The notes under the pieces: model-generated | What the model was told of the DNA's origin: nothing | The model's database searches: none | What the model saw: only the letters and a program-made list of their open reading frames with translations | Shown here: positions 1-5,663 of the stretch, piece after piece | Position numbering within the stretch: position 1 is the first letter of the stretch | Layout: the number at the start of each line of letters is the position of its first letter | Source of the DNA: Caldilineaceae bacterium | Lineage (GTDB): Bacteria; Chloroflexota; Anaerolineae; Caldilineales; Caldilineaceae | DNA length: 7,435 bases | Assembly (NCBI GenBank): GCA_028819675.1 | Contig: JAPPKT010000007.1 | Span: forward strand, 1-7,435 | Reading direction: 5' to 3' | Made by a program: the position numbers and the translations under genes

Positions 1-13
1 TGGATTTCACTGC

Positions 14-42
14 TCGACATGTATGTAGCAGAACGATAGACT
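14..42 (+). promoter_or_regulatory. Putative sigma-70-type promoter for the permease operon
   Basis: A -35-like TCGACA (14-19, five of six consensus bases) is separated by exactly 17 nt from a -10-like TAGACT (37-42, four of six, with the key first T, second A and last T kept). Transcription would start near 49 and give a leader of about 80 nt before the first permease. The geometry matches the second promoter candidate at 5229-5257. Found by eye; short motifs of this kind also occur by chance. Confidence 0.4.
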
Positions 43-130
43 ACCGTGTAACCTGAAGCGGGCTGTCGCTGTCCGTTTGAGTTCGGGCAGCGATGGCTCG
101 TCGTGATACCAGTCGCCAAGGATACCCAAC

Positions 131-1081
131 ATGTTCGTTTACGCCCTGAAACGCCTGGCCGTGGCTGTTCCCACCTTCGTTGCAGTGCTGCTCATCACAT
201 TTACGCTCACCGTGGTCAGCCCTTTCGATCCGGTGGCGATGATGATGACTCAGTTTGAAGGAACGCTCGACACTCTTGCAAGAGAAGAGGTCATAGAGAG
301 AATCCGGGACCAGTACGGCCTGAACGACTCCTACTGGGTCCAGTTTACGCGCTGGGTTGGGCGTCTGTCGCAGGGAGACCTTGGCATCTCTATTAACGGT
401 CAACGCGATGTTCTGCGCATGATCGTGAAAACGTTTCCCATTTCGTTTCAATTGGGTCTGGCCGGAGCCGTTGTCACCACTATATTGGGGATCCCCCTGG
501 GTTGTCTTGCGGCTCTCAGACAGAATACCTGGTTAGACTATACGATTGTAGGGGGCACGCTCGGCTTCAGAACGGTGCCGGTCTTTGTGCTTGCTCCGCT
601 GCTATTGGTCCTCTTTGTGCTTGTGCTCGATATTATGAGAGTGCCGCGCGGGTGGGACGGGCTCTTCCAGAGTAAAGTGATTCTGCCGGTCTTCATTCTC
701 GCATTGGGTCCATTGCCGGTGGTTGTCCGGCAGACGCGAGCGGCGGTGCTGGAAGTTTTTTCGATGGACTATGTTCGCACTGCCAAGATGAAGGGGCTGC
801 ATATGTGGCGCATCATTCTGCGCCACATCCTTCGCAACGCCCTAATCCCCGTTGTCACCACGTTGGGCTTCATTGCCGAGGGTTTGATCGTTGGCAGCAT
901 TTTTCTTGACAGCATCTTCGCGATCCCAGGGTTTGGAGGCGTGGCTGAAGCCGGTTTTCGGGGCTTCGACTATCCGGTCATAATGGGCGTAACCATGGTC
1001 AGCGCGATCATGATTATTCTCACGAACCTTCTGGTTGATCTAGTTTATCCCTTCCTCGATCCCCGAATCAAGATCGAGTAG
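131..1081 (+). CDS. ABC transporter permease, DppB/OppB type
   Basis: This is an inner-membrane channel subunit of a peptide/nickel/oligosaccharide-type ABC importer. It would pair with the next gene's product to form the pore and pass substrate from the binding protein to the cytoplasm. The 316 residues are normal for the family. Hydrophobic segments lie near residues 9-30, 104-127, 141-166, 183-199, 240-260 and 283-308, with the usual large external loop after the first. The cytoplasmic EAA-type loop that contacts the ATPase is at about 213-240 (DYVRTAKMKGL, then RHILRNALIP); it has RN where many relatives have PN. PGFGG (266-270) and the ending YPFLDPRIK (306-314) are family hallmarks. The ATG is preceded by AAGGA (118-122) at 8 nt. 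It is probably transcribed from the promoter at 14-42. The substrate cannot be told from the sequence, and 'dipeptide' in database names should not be trusted here. Confidence 0.95.
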   Translation: MFVYALKRLAVAVPTFVAVLLITFTLTVVSPFDPVAMMMTQFEGTLDTLAREEVIERIRDQYGLNDSYWVQFTRWVGRLSQGDLGISINGQRDVLRMIVKTFPISFQLGLAGAVVTTILGIPLGCLAALRQNTWLDYTIVGGTLGFRTVPVFVLAPLLLVLFVLVLDIMRVPRGWDGLFQSKVILPVFILALGPLPVVVRQTRAAVLEVFSMDYVRTAKMKGLHMWRIILRHILRNALIPVVTTLGFIAEGLIVGSIFLDSIFAIPGFGGVAEAGFRGFDYPVIMGVTMVSAIMIILTNLLVDLVYPFLDPRIKIE

Positions 1082-1166
1082 AAATCTTAGCGATCCTTGC
1101 ACCGGGGACGCCGGATTGCGTGGGACCCGGCGCCACAAACAGTCTAACTATCGGGAACATCATTAG

Positions 1167-2159
1167 ATGAGCGAAAGCAGCGAGTCAGTAGCTAACGGAA
1201 GTTTGGGAGAGGAGCTGGCGGGGGAAGGGGCGCTCCAGACACGGTCGCTCTGGAAGGATGCGGTGGGCCGCCTGTTGCGCAATCGACTCTCCGTAATCGG
1301 TCTCATTATCACTATTATGCTGCTGATAGCCGCCCTTTTTGGCCCTTATATTGCTCCATATACCTATACCGAGCAGGACCTTTTGAATGTGGCCAAAATG
1401 CCCAGCGCCGACCACTGGCTGGGCACCGATGAGATCGGGAGAGACCTATTCAGCCGGGTACTGTGGGGTGCGCGCACGGCTACGCTCGTCGCCATCTTTA
1501 CCACATTCATCAGTGTGATTATCGGGGTCATCGTGGGCGCCATCGCCGGATACGGCGGTGCGCTGGCCGACAACATCACGGGACGCATCATCGACATCGT
1601 TATGTCGGTTCCGGGCCTGCTCCTGGCGGCGCTGATCGCGGTTTCGATAAAGGAGCCGGTTGTGTCATGGGCCGAGAACATCTACGATACAAGCGGCTTC
1701 CCCCTTTTCGCCGACACGACCTGGCTCGATCTTCTGGTCGTTTTCGGGGGTCTCGCATTTGTCTCCTGGCCTGGTTACGCCCGCCTGATCCGTGGCCAGA
1801 TTTTTTCCCTGCGAGAGGAGCAGTACATTGAGGCGGCCAAGTCTGTCGGCGTCTCAGAACTCAAGATCGCGCTGCGGCATCTCCTGCCCAACGCCATCGG
1901 GCCGGTCATCGTCACCTTGACGTTCAGCTTTTCCAGTGCGATGGTCCTCGAGTCTTCGCTCAGTTACCTGGGCATCGGGGTTCAACCGCCCCAGGCCAGT
2001 TGGGGAAACATGATTGCCTCCAATATCGGCAGTTGGTCATACCGTCCCTGGCTGGTGGCCGTGCCGGCAATAACGCTGGCGTTCGTCACACTAGGCATCA
2101 ACTTCCTGGGCGACGGCCTAAACGATGCACTTAATCCCAGGGCGAAGCGCTCGATCTGA
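1167..2159 (+). CDS. ABC transporter permease, DppC/OppC type
   Basis: This is the second inner-membrane subunit of the same importer. At 330 residues it is slightly long because of a polar, Ser/Glu/Gly-rich cytoplasmic N-terminus (1-27). The OppC N-terminal region follows: the first membrane segment (about 41-63), then ADHWLGTDEIGRDLFSR (81-97), the diagnostic motif of this subunit. Further membrane segments lie near 107-129, 143-161, 187-205, 243-265 and 296-316. The EAA loop is canonical (EAAKSVGV at 222-229, RHLLPN at 237-242) and should bind the ATPase. LGINFLGDGLNDALNPR (309-325) is the standard C-terminus. The ATG has only a modest upstream GGGA (1153-1156, 10 nt away). The gap to the preceding permease is 85 bp. 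No DppD/DppF ATPase gene follows, which is less usual; the ATPases must be encoded outside the window or shared. Confidence 0.95.
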   Translation: MSESSESVANGSLGEELAGEGALQTRSLWKDAVGRLLRNRLSVIGLIITIMLLIAALFGPYIAPYTYTEQDLLNVAKMPSADHWLGTDEIGRDLFSRVLWGARTATLVAIFTTFISVIIGVIVGAIAGYGGALADNITGRIIDIVMSVPGLLLAALIAVSIKEPVVSWAENIYDTSGFPLFADTTWLDLLVVFGGLAFVSWPGYARLIRGQIFSLREEQYIEAAKSVGVSELKIALRHLLPNAIGPVIVTLTFSFSSAMVLESSLSYLGIGVQPPQASWGNMIASNIGSWSYRPWLVAVPAITLAFVTLGINFLGDGLNDALNPRAKRSI

Positions 2160-2204
2160 CGTGTTCGTATCTCGCTCTATCTGACGCGCCGATTGAAGAG
2201 CGGC

Positions 2205-2216
2205 AGCAGATCTGCT
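2205..2216. promoter_or_regulatory. 12-bp perfect palindrome in the gap after the permeases
   Basis: AGCAGATCTGCT is a perfect inverted repeat lying 45 bp after the second permease stop and 88 bp before the next start. It could be an operator half-site pair or part of an RNA hairpin. AGAGC (2197-2201) can also pair with GCTCT (2214-2218), and GCTCTG (2214-2219) with CAGAGC (2249-2254), giving two exclusive folds. No convincing promoter was found in this 145-bp gap. A 12-bp palindrome is expected about twice by chance in a window of this size, so the functional claim is weak. Confidence 0.2.
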
Positions 2217-2304
2217 CTGGTTTCGACATTGCCGAACTCCCTTTATTGCAGAGCCGGATAGATCCCCAACGACAAGAAAAATCACACTACGACAAGGAGT
2301 TACC

Positions 2305-3333
2305 ATGTCAGAAGCAAAGCTGCGCGCGGCCGTGATTGGAGGCGGACTGGGCGGGTCTCACGGATATGCCTATGCGCGGGCGCCAGAGTACGAGTTGGTG
2401 GCTATTTGCGATATCAACCCCGACGTCTTTCCGCGCTTCTTCGAGAGGGCCGAACTTCCCCCCGGCAGCATCAGGCAGTACACCGACTACCATGAGATGT
2501 TTGCGGAGGAGAGGCTGGACGTTGTCAGCGTGGCGACGCCGGACCACCTGCACACGGATCCGGTGTGTGACGCTTCGAACGCAGGCATTCGCGGCGTCAT
2601 TTGCGAGAAGCCTCTGACGACAACGATCAAGGACGCCGACAGGATTATTGAAACGATTGAAGCCAATGGGACAAAGATGTCGGTGGACCACACGCGCAGC
2701 TGGATACCGTCATACCAGAGCGTGAAGAAGGCGGTATGGGATGGTGAGATCGGCGGGCTGACGCGAATCGTCGCCCACATGGGAGGCCGCCGCTCGATGC
2801 TGTTCCGCAACGGCACGCATTTGATCGACGGTGTCTGTTTCTTTGCCAATGCTTCGCCGGTCTGGGTGATCGCGGCACACGAGCAGGGCTTTGAGGATTA
2901 CGGTCCGGTCTACGACGGCAAGGGCGGGAAGGATCCGCAGTATGATCCAGGTTCGACGATTATTATCGAGTTCGCGAATGGAGTGCGGGGTATCGTGAAC
3001 AGTGCCAAGTTGACGCCCCAGCTGTTTGAGTATGATTTGCAGGGGCCGAACGGACGCTTTTGGCTTACGGACAGGCACTGTACTGCCTGGAAGACGGAGG
3101 AGAAGGAGGGTACGCCCATTCAGGTGCCGCCGCCACCGGGGAGGAGCTATGCCGACCCCTTTGGCGCAAATCTGATCCCGGCTGTCCAGGAGATGGCCAA
3201 TATGGTACTGCGCGACGCCCCCAGCAGCTCCTCCCCCTACCGGGGCAGGGAGTCCCTGGAGATTATGCTGGCGGCCCTGATTTCGCAGACTAAAGGCAGC
3301 GCCAAGATCGAATTGCCGCTGCCTCGCGATTGA
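2305..3333 (+). CDS. Gfo/Idh/MocA-family NAD(P)-dependent oxidoreductase
   Basis: A cytoplasmic dehydrogenase of the family that oxidises or reduces sugars, cyclitols and their derivatives at a hydroxyl/keto carbon. The N-terminal Rossmann domain (about 6-125) has the dinucleotide-binding loop VIGGGLGGSHG (10-20), an acidic residue after strand 2 (CDINPD, 35-40, which favours NAD over NADP), VATPDHLH (76-83), and the family motif CEKPL (100-104) with the expected catalytic or cofactor-contacting Lys102. The C-terminal alpha/beta domain carries NGTHLID (169-175), with His172 as the probable catalytic acid/base. The Asp that sits four residues before this His in inositol dehydrogenase is replaced here by Arg168. 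The 342-residue length is normal. The start is well supported by AAGGAG (2294-2299) 5 nt before ATG. The stop is 11 nt from the next gene, so the two are probably co-translated. The substrate is unknown; the transporter nearby suggests an imported sugar-like compound. Confidence 0.92.
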   Translation: MSEAKLRAAVIGGGLGGSHGYAYARAPEYELVAICDINPDVFPRFFERAELPPGSIRQYTDYHEMFAEERLDVVSVATPDHLHTDPVCDASNAGIRGVICEKPLTTTIKDADRIIETIEANGTKMSVDHTRSWIPSYQSVKKAVWDGEIGGLTRIVAHMGGRRSMLFRNGTHLIDGVCFFANASPVWVIAAHEQGFEDYGPVYDGKGGKDPQYDPGSTIIIEFANGVRGIVNSAKLTPQLFEYDLQGPNGRFWLTDRHCTAWKTEEKEGTPIQVPPPPGRSYADPFGANLIPAVQEMANMVLRDAPSSSSPYRGRESLEIMLAALISQTKGSAKIELPLPRD

Positions 3334-3347
3334 GGCAGAGAACGATG
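3334..3347 (+). promoter_or_regulatory. Ribosome binding region that decides the second oxidoreductase start
   Basis: GGCAGAGAACGATG at this start matches the start of the following gene (GGCAGGGAACGATG, 4455-4468) at 13 of 14 bases, including the ATG. GAGG (3332-3335) lies 9 nt before ATG 3345. This favours ATG 3345 over the in-frame TTG at 3330, which would overlap the previous stop codon and has no clear Shine-Dalgarno site. Confidence 0.55.
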
Positions 3348-4445
3348 TCCAGAGACAGACAGCTGGTCGTGGGGGCGATATCCTCCCACGGCCATGAACT
3401 TGGTCACGTCAGCGTACTCGACCAGTTAGAGGAGGTCGGGGAGATTCACGTCTGCGCGGCCACGGACCTGGTTGACGTGGACGAGCTGGCGGGCGAGTCG
3501 GCGCGGGTGGTGGGCAAGTATACCAGCGTGGATGCGCTGCTGGCGCGAGCCGACCTTGACGCTGTGATCATGTGTGCACGCCCCGATCACGCGCCTCCGA
3601 TCATGGAAAAGGTCGTAAGTGCCGGTCTGCCGGTCCTTTACGATAAGCCGGCCTCGACACGGTCTGAGGACCTGCGAAGGGTCGCCGAACTGGCACGAGG
3701 GAAAGGCCTCACAGCCGGGGCCATGCTGCAATGGCGTTATCATCCGATGACGCTCAGCCTGAAGCGCGCTTTGGCCGGAGGCGCGCTCGGCGATGTGATG
3801 ACGATCGAAGGCAAGATGCTGAACGGCTTGCTGCAGTACCGGGACACCTCCACCTATTCGTTCGATCCAGAGAAGGCCGGACACGGTATTCTTTCCTGGC
3901 TCGGCTGCCATTGCCTCGATCTTGTCCTCCATTTGATGGAGGAGAGAGTGGTCGAGGTAATGGCCATGGTAGGCAACCTCAACCCGGAGAAAGTCGCCGT
4001 AGAGGACACAGGGTTTCTGATTCTGAAGTTCGAGAGCGGCCGCATGGGCACGTTCCAGGCCGGCTACCATCTGCTGGGCGGGAGGGCCACTTACGATTTC
4101 TACATTGGCATGCGCGGGACAGAAGGATTCGCGATACTGCCATATCTTGAACCCCAAATGGAAACGTCGGGGGGCAGCGAAGTCGAGCAAACGGCAACCT
4201 ACTCACTTTTCAGTGAAGCGCGCGGCTGGAATACGGGCGGCGTGCGCAAGGAACGCTTTGCAATACCGCATTCGCCGGTCTACGGCGGCGTCATGGCCGA
4301 GGAGCTTTTCCGTGATTTCTTCGACGCTGCCCAGAGCGGTGCACCGGCCCCGGCGCCGATCGAGGATTCCGTGCATATGCTGGAGATCATCGAGGCGGCT
4401 AAGGCGTCTTCGGCTACGGGTCGTGCCGTGGGTATCCCCAAGTAG
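3345..4445 (+). CDS. Divergent Gfo/Idh/MocA-family oxidoreductase
   Basis: A second cytoplasmic member of the family, clearly different from its neighbour. With the ATG chosen it has 366 residues; an alternative TTG at 3330 would add five. The Rossmann-like N-terminus (6-125) keeps the strand-helix layout: VVGAISSHGHELGH (8-21), ATDLVDVDEL (39-48), ARPDHAPPI (78-86) and YDKPAS (99-104), where DKP replaces the usual EKP, keeping Lys101. The glycine-rich loop is not the normal GxGxxG, so cofactor binding may be altered. The C-terminal domain has GILSWLGCHCLDLVLHL (181-197), keeping GxHxxD (Gly187, His189, Asp192) but with Trp185 where inositol dehydrogenase has its catalytic Asp. The sequence through TGFLILKFESGRMGTFQAGYHL (222-243) is typical of the family's beta-sheet. 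It is 11 nt after one gene and 20 nt before the next, so it is an operon member. It may act on a different substrate or step from its neighbour, or form a complex with it; neither can be shown here. Confidence 0.88.
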   Translation: MSRDRQLVVGAISSHGHELGHVSVLDQLEEVGEIHVCAATDLVDVDELAGESARVVGKYTSVDALLARADLDAVIMCARPDHAPPIMEKVVSAGLPVLYDKPASTRSEDLRRVAELARGKGLTAGAMLQWRYHPMTLSLKRALAGGALGDVMTIEGKMLNGLLQYRDTSTYSFDPEKAGHGILSWLGCHCLDLVLHLMEERVVEVMAMVGNLNPEKVAVEDTGFLILKFESGRMGTFQAGYHLLGGRATYDFYIGMRGTEGFAILPYLEPQMETSGGSEVEQTATYSLFSEARGWNTGGVRKERFAIPHSPVYGGVMAEELFRDFFDAAQSGAPAPAPIEDSVHMLEIIEAAKASSATGRAVGIPK

Positions 4446-4465
4446 TTACCGAAAGGCAGGGAACG

Positions 4466-5182
4466 ATGGGCAGCTTGACCTATCGCGAGACGTTCGAAGA
4501 TGGGGCGGGCGGATGGATAGCCTGGTTGGGACCCGGCCAGCCGGTGCCGGCGGTTATCGAGGACGGGGCGCTGGTCTCGCGCAGCCCGTGGGGTATCGAC
4601 TCCAACCACGCTCCGCCCGGGGGCGGCTACCTGCATCTTCTGTTCATCCTACACACTGCTCCGCAGGATGAACCGAGCGGGGCTTATGCTCCTCTCCTGG
4701 GCGGAAACCGCTTTATTGACCTTGGCTACCCGACCGATTTCCGCAATGCGCGCCTCACCGTGCGGCTCAAGGGTGAAGTTGATTTGCAGGGTGCCGAGCT
4801 GCGGTTGCACTGCCAATCGCGTGTGGGAGACAAGGCGATCAACTTCGTGCTGACTTCGCAGTCCTTCGAGGTGACGCCGGATTGGTCGGAGCAGACGATC
4901 ACGTTAGTGCCCGACCCGGAGCAGTGGCTTTGTCTGGGGGCCCGCCACGATCTGATGGACGTGTACGGCTGGGGCGATATTGACAGTGTGCTGCAGGACG
5001 TCAATATAGACATTATTCTCTTGTTACATCCGTTGAAGATCGTGCCGCTGAGCCCGCAGCAAGGGGGTCCTCACATTGGACGGGCAGAAGTAGACTATGA
5101 AGTAGACAGAACCCTTCTCCCTGCGGGTGAGATAAGGTTGGGGGAAGTGCAGATCGAATTCAGTGACTCTCATCAGAGCTGA
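4466..5182 (+). CDS. Conserved-looking protein of unknown function, predicted beta-rich
   Basis: I do not recognise this 238-residue protein. It has no signal peptide or membrane segment, so it is probably cytoplasmic. The pattern of short alternating hydrophobic stretches with many Gly, Pro and Trp suggests a beta-sandwich (jelly-roll or lectin-like) fold: FEDGAGGWIAW (10-20), then a Gly/Pro/His-rich turn DSNHAPPGGGYLHLLF (45-60), strands ARLTVRLKGEV (95-105) and AELRLHC (110-116), then WSEQTITL (140-147), and a final segment DVNIDIILLLHPLK (178-191). Tryptophans at 17, 20, 42, 140, 154 and 169 could stack on sugar rings. The ATG is preceded by AAAGG (4452-4456) 9 nt away and AGGGA (4458-4462) 3 nt away. 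It is 20 nt from the second oxidoreductase and should be co-expressed with it. A carbohydrate-binding, isomerase-like or lyase-like role would suit the context but is only an inference. Confidence 0.75.
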   Translation: MGSLTYRETFEDGAGGWIAWLGPGQPVPAVIEDGALVSRSPWGIDSNHAPPGGGYLHLLFILHTAPQDEPSGAYAPLLGGNRFIDLGYPTDFRNARLTVRLKGEVDLQGAELRLHCQSRVGDKAINFVLTSQSFEVTPDWSEQTITLVPDPEQWLCLGARHDLMDVYGWGDIDSVLQDVNIDIILLLHPLKIVPLSPQQGGPHIGRAEVDYEVDRTLLPAGEIRLGEVQIEFSDSHQS

Positions 5183-5201
5183 GTCGACGCCTCAGGTTGT
5201 C

Positions 5202-5214
5202 CGAGCCTCATGAA
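5202..5214 (+). repeat. 13-bp direct repeat, copy 1
   Basis: CGAGCCTCATGAA lies 19 nt after the stop codon of the unknown-function gene. The identical sequence occurs at 5633-5645, 431 bp away. See the matching entry for interpretation. Confidence 0.6.
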
Positions 5215-5228
5215 GCATCGGTGATTCG

Positions 5229-5257
5229 TTGACACGACTTCATCTACGTGCTAAACT
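5229..5257 (+). promoter_or_regulatory. Probable sigma-70-type promoter for the solute-binding protein
   Basis: A perfect -35 TTGACA (5229-5234) is followed at the ideal 17-nt distance by TAAACT (5252-5257), which keeps the first T, second A and last T of the -10 consensus. Transcription would start near 5264, giving an unusually long leader of about 400 nt before the binding-protein start at 5664. A separate promoter fits the common need for much more binding protein than permease. Confidence 0.6.
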
Positions 5258-5632
5258 GCCGCCAAATTCAGCGATGTTGAGCGCTCTCCCATGCATGCCT
5301 CACCGTTAGATCAGGGACGCACTAAGGCATTGAAACAGTAACAGAACCAATTGCGTCCAAGGCTTTTCGGGGAAGGCTTACGAAGCCAGCAGAGATTCGA
5401 CGCTCCGCCACCGCCATTTCACGCAGATGGGAATACACCGATGCAGGCGATCGTTGTTGTGGGGAGAGCAGTGAACGGGAATTACGTGTGCCGCGGGGCA
5501 AACGAAAGGAAGACTAGCCTAGCACAGTAACTGAAAAAGGAGGGGGTAACAGCAGTTAACGGGAACGGGGGGCTGACTCACTCCCACGTGTGGTACTACG
5601 GCATTTACTTATCGTCAGTAACACTTCTCATT

Positions 5633-5645
5633 CGAGCCTCATGAA
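5633..5645 (+). repeat. 13-bp direct repeat, copy 2
   Basis: This is an exact second copy of CGAGCCTCATGAA, ending 18 nt before the binding-protein ATG. An exact 13-mer pair within one 481-bp gap is unlikely by chance (roughly 0.002 for random sequence). Removing one copy and the intervening DNA would leave about 50 nt between the two flanking genes, a normal operon distance. The pair may therefore be a target-site duplication, a duplication scar, or a pair of regulator sites. Confidence 0.6.
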
Positions 5646-5663
5646 CCAGATGGAGTCAAAACT

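Larger units (their letters stand above)
5183..5663. other. 481-bp non-coding stretch before the binding-protein gene
   Basis: There is no convincing gene on either strand. It contains a strong promoter candidate (5229-5257), two copies of a 13-bp direct repeat near its ends, and a small GGCTT/AAGCC hairpin with a 3-nt loop (5375-5387). It also holds a perfect Shine-Dalgarno-like AAGGAGG (5537-5543) with no start codon at a usable distance. No T-rich intrinsic terminator follows the preceding gene. I could not match the transcribed part, about 400 nt, to any riboswitch or RNA family. Confidence 0.7.

Noticed and set aside
1..56. Possible C-terminal tail of an upstream gene (open frames reach stops at 26-28, 37-39 and 54-56).
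   Set aside because: Too short to identify or to choose a frame, and it overlaps the promoter candidate. The flanking sequence would be needed.
1109..1132. CGCCGG/CCGGCG 6-bp inverted repeat with a 12-nt loop between the permease genes.
   Set aside because: There is no T-run and the loop is large. Such stems are common in GC-rich intercistronic DNA, so it is not called a terminator.
3330..3344. TTG start for the second oxidoreductase, overlapping the previous stop codon.
   Set aside because: The ATG at 3345 has a better-spaced GAGG, and its start context is shared with the next gene. The extra five residues match no family feature.
3426..4190. Long open frame of 254 codons on the minus strand.
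   Set aside because: It lies wholly inside the second oxidoreductase gene, has a His/Arg-rich composition typical of an antisense shadow, and shows no recognisable domain.
5183..5228. Possible terminator after the unknown-function gene (CTCAGG/CCGAG).
   Set aside because: The stem is short and bulged with no T-tract, so it does not support termination.
5274..5309. 11-codon ORF just after the predicted transcription start, as a possible leader peptide.
   Set aside because: It has no Shine-Dalgarno site and no run of regulatory codons.
5441..5530. A 29-codon ORF ending in residues ANERKTSLAQ, which resembles a tmRNA tag peptide, with GATTCGAC upstream (5394-5401) as in tmRNA 5' ends.
   Set aside because: No matching acceptor stem, no T-arm with a 5-bp stem and no CCA-type 3' end were found downstream, and the tag ends in LAQ instead of the usual LAA. 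I treat the resemblance as chance.
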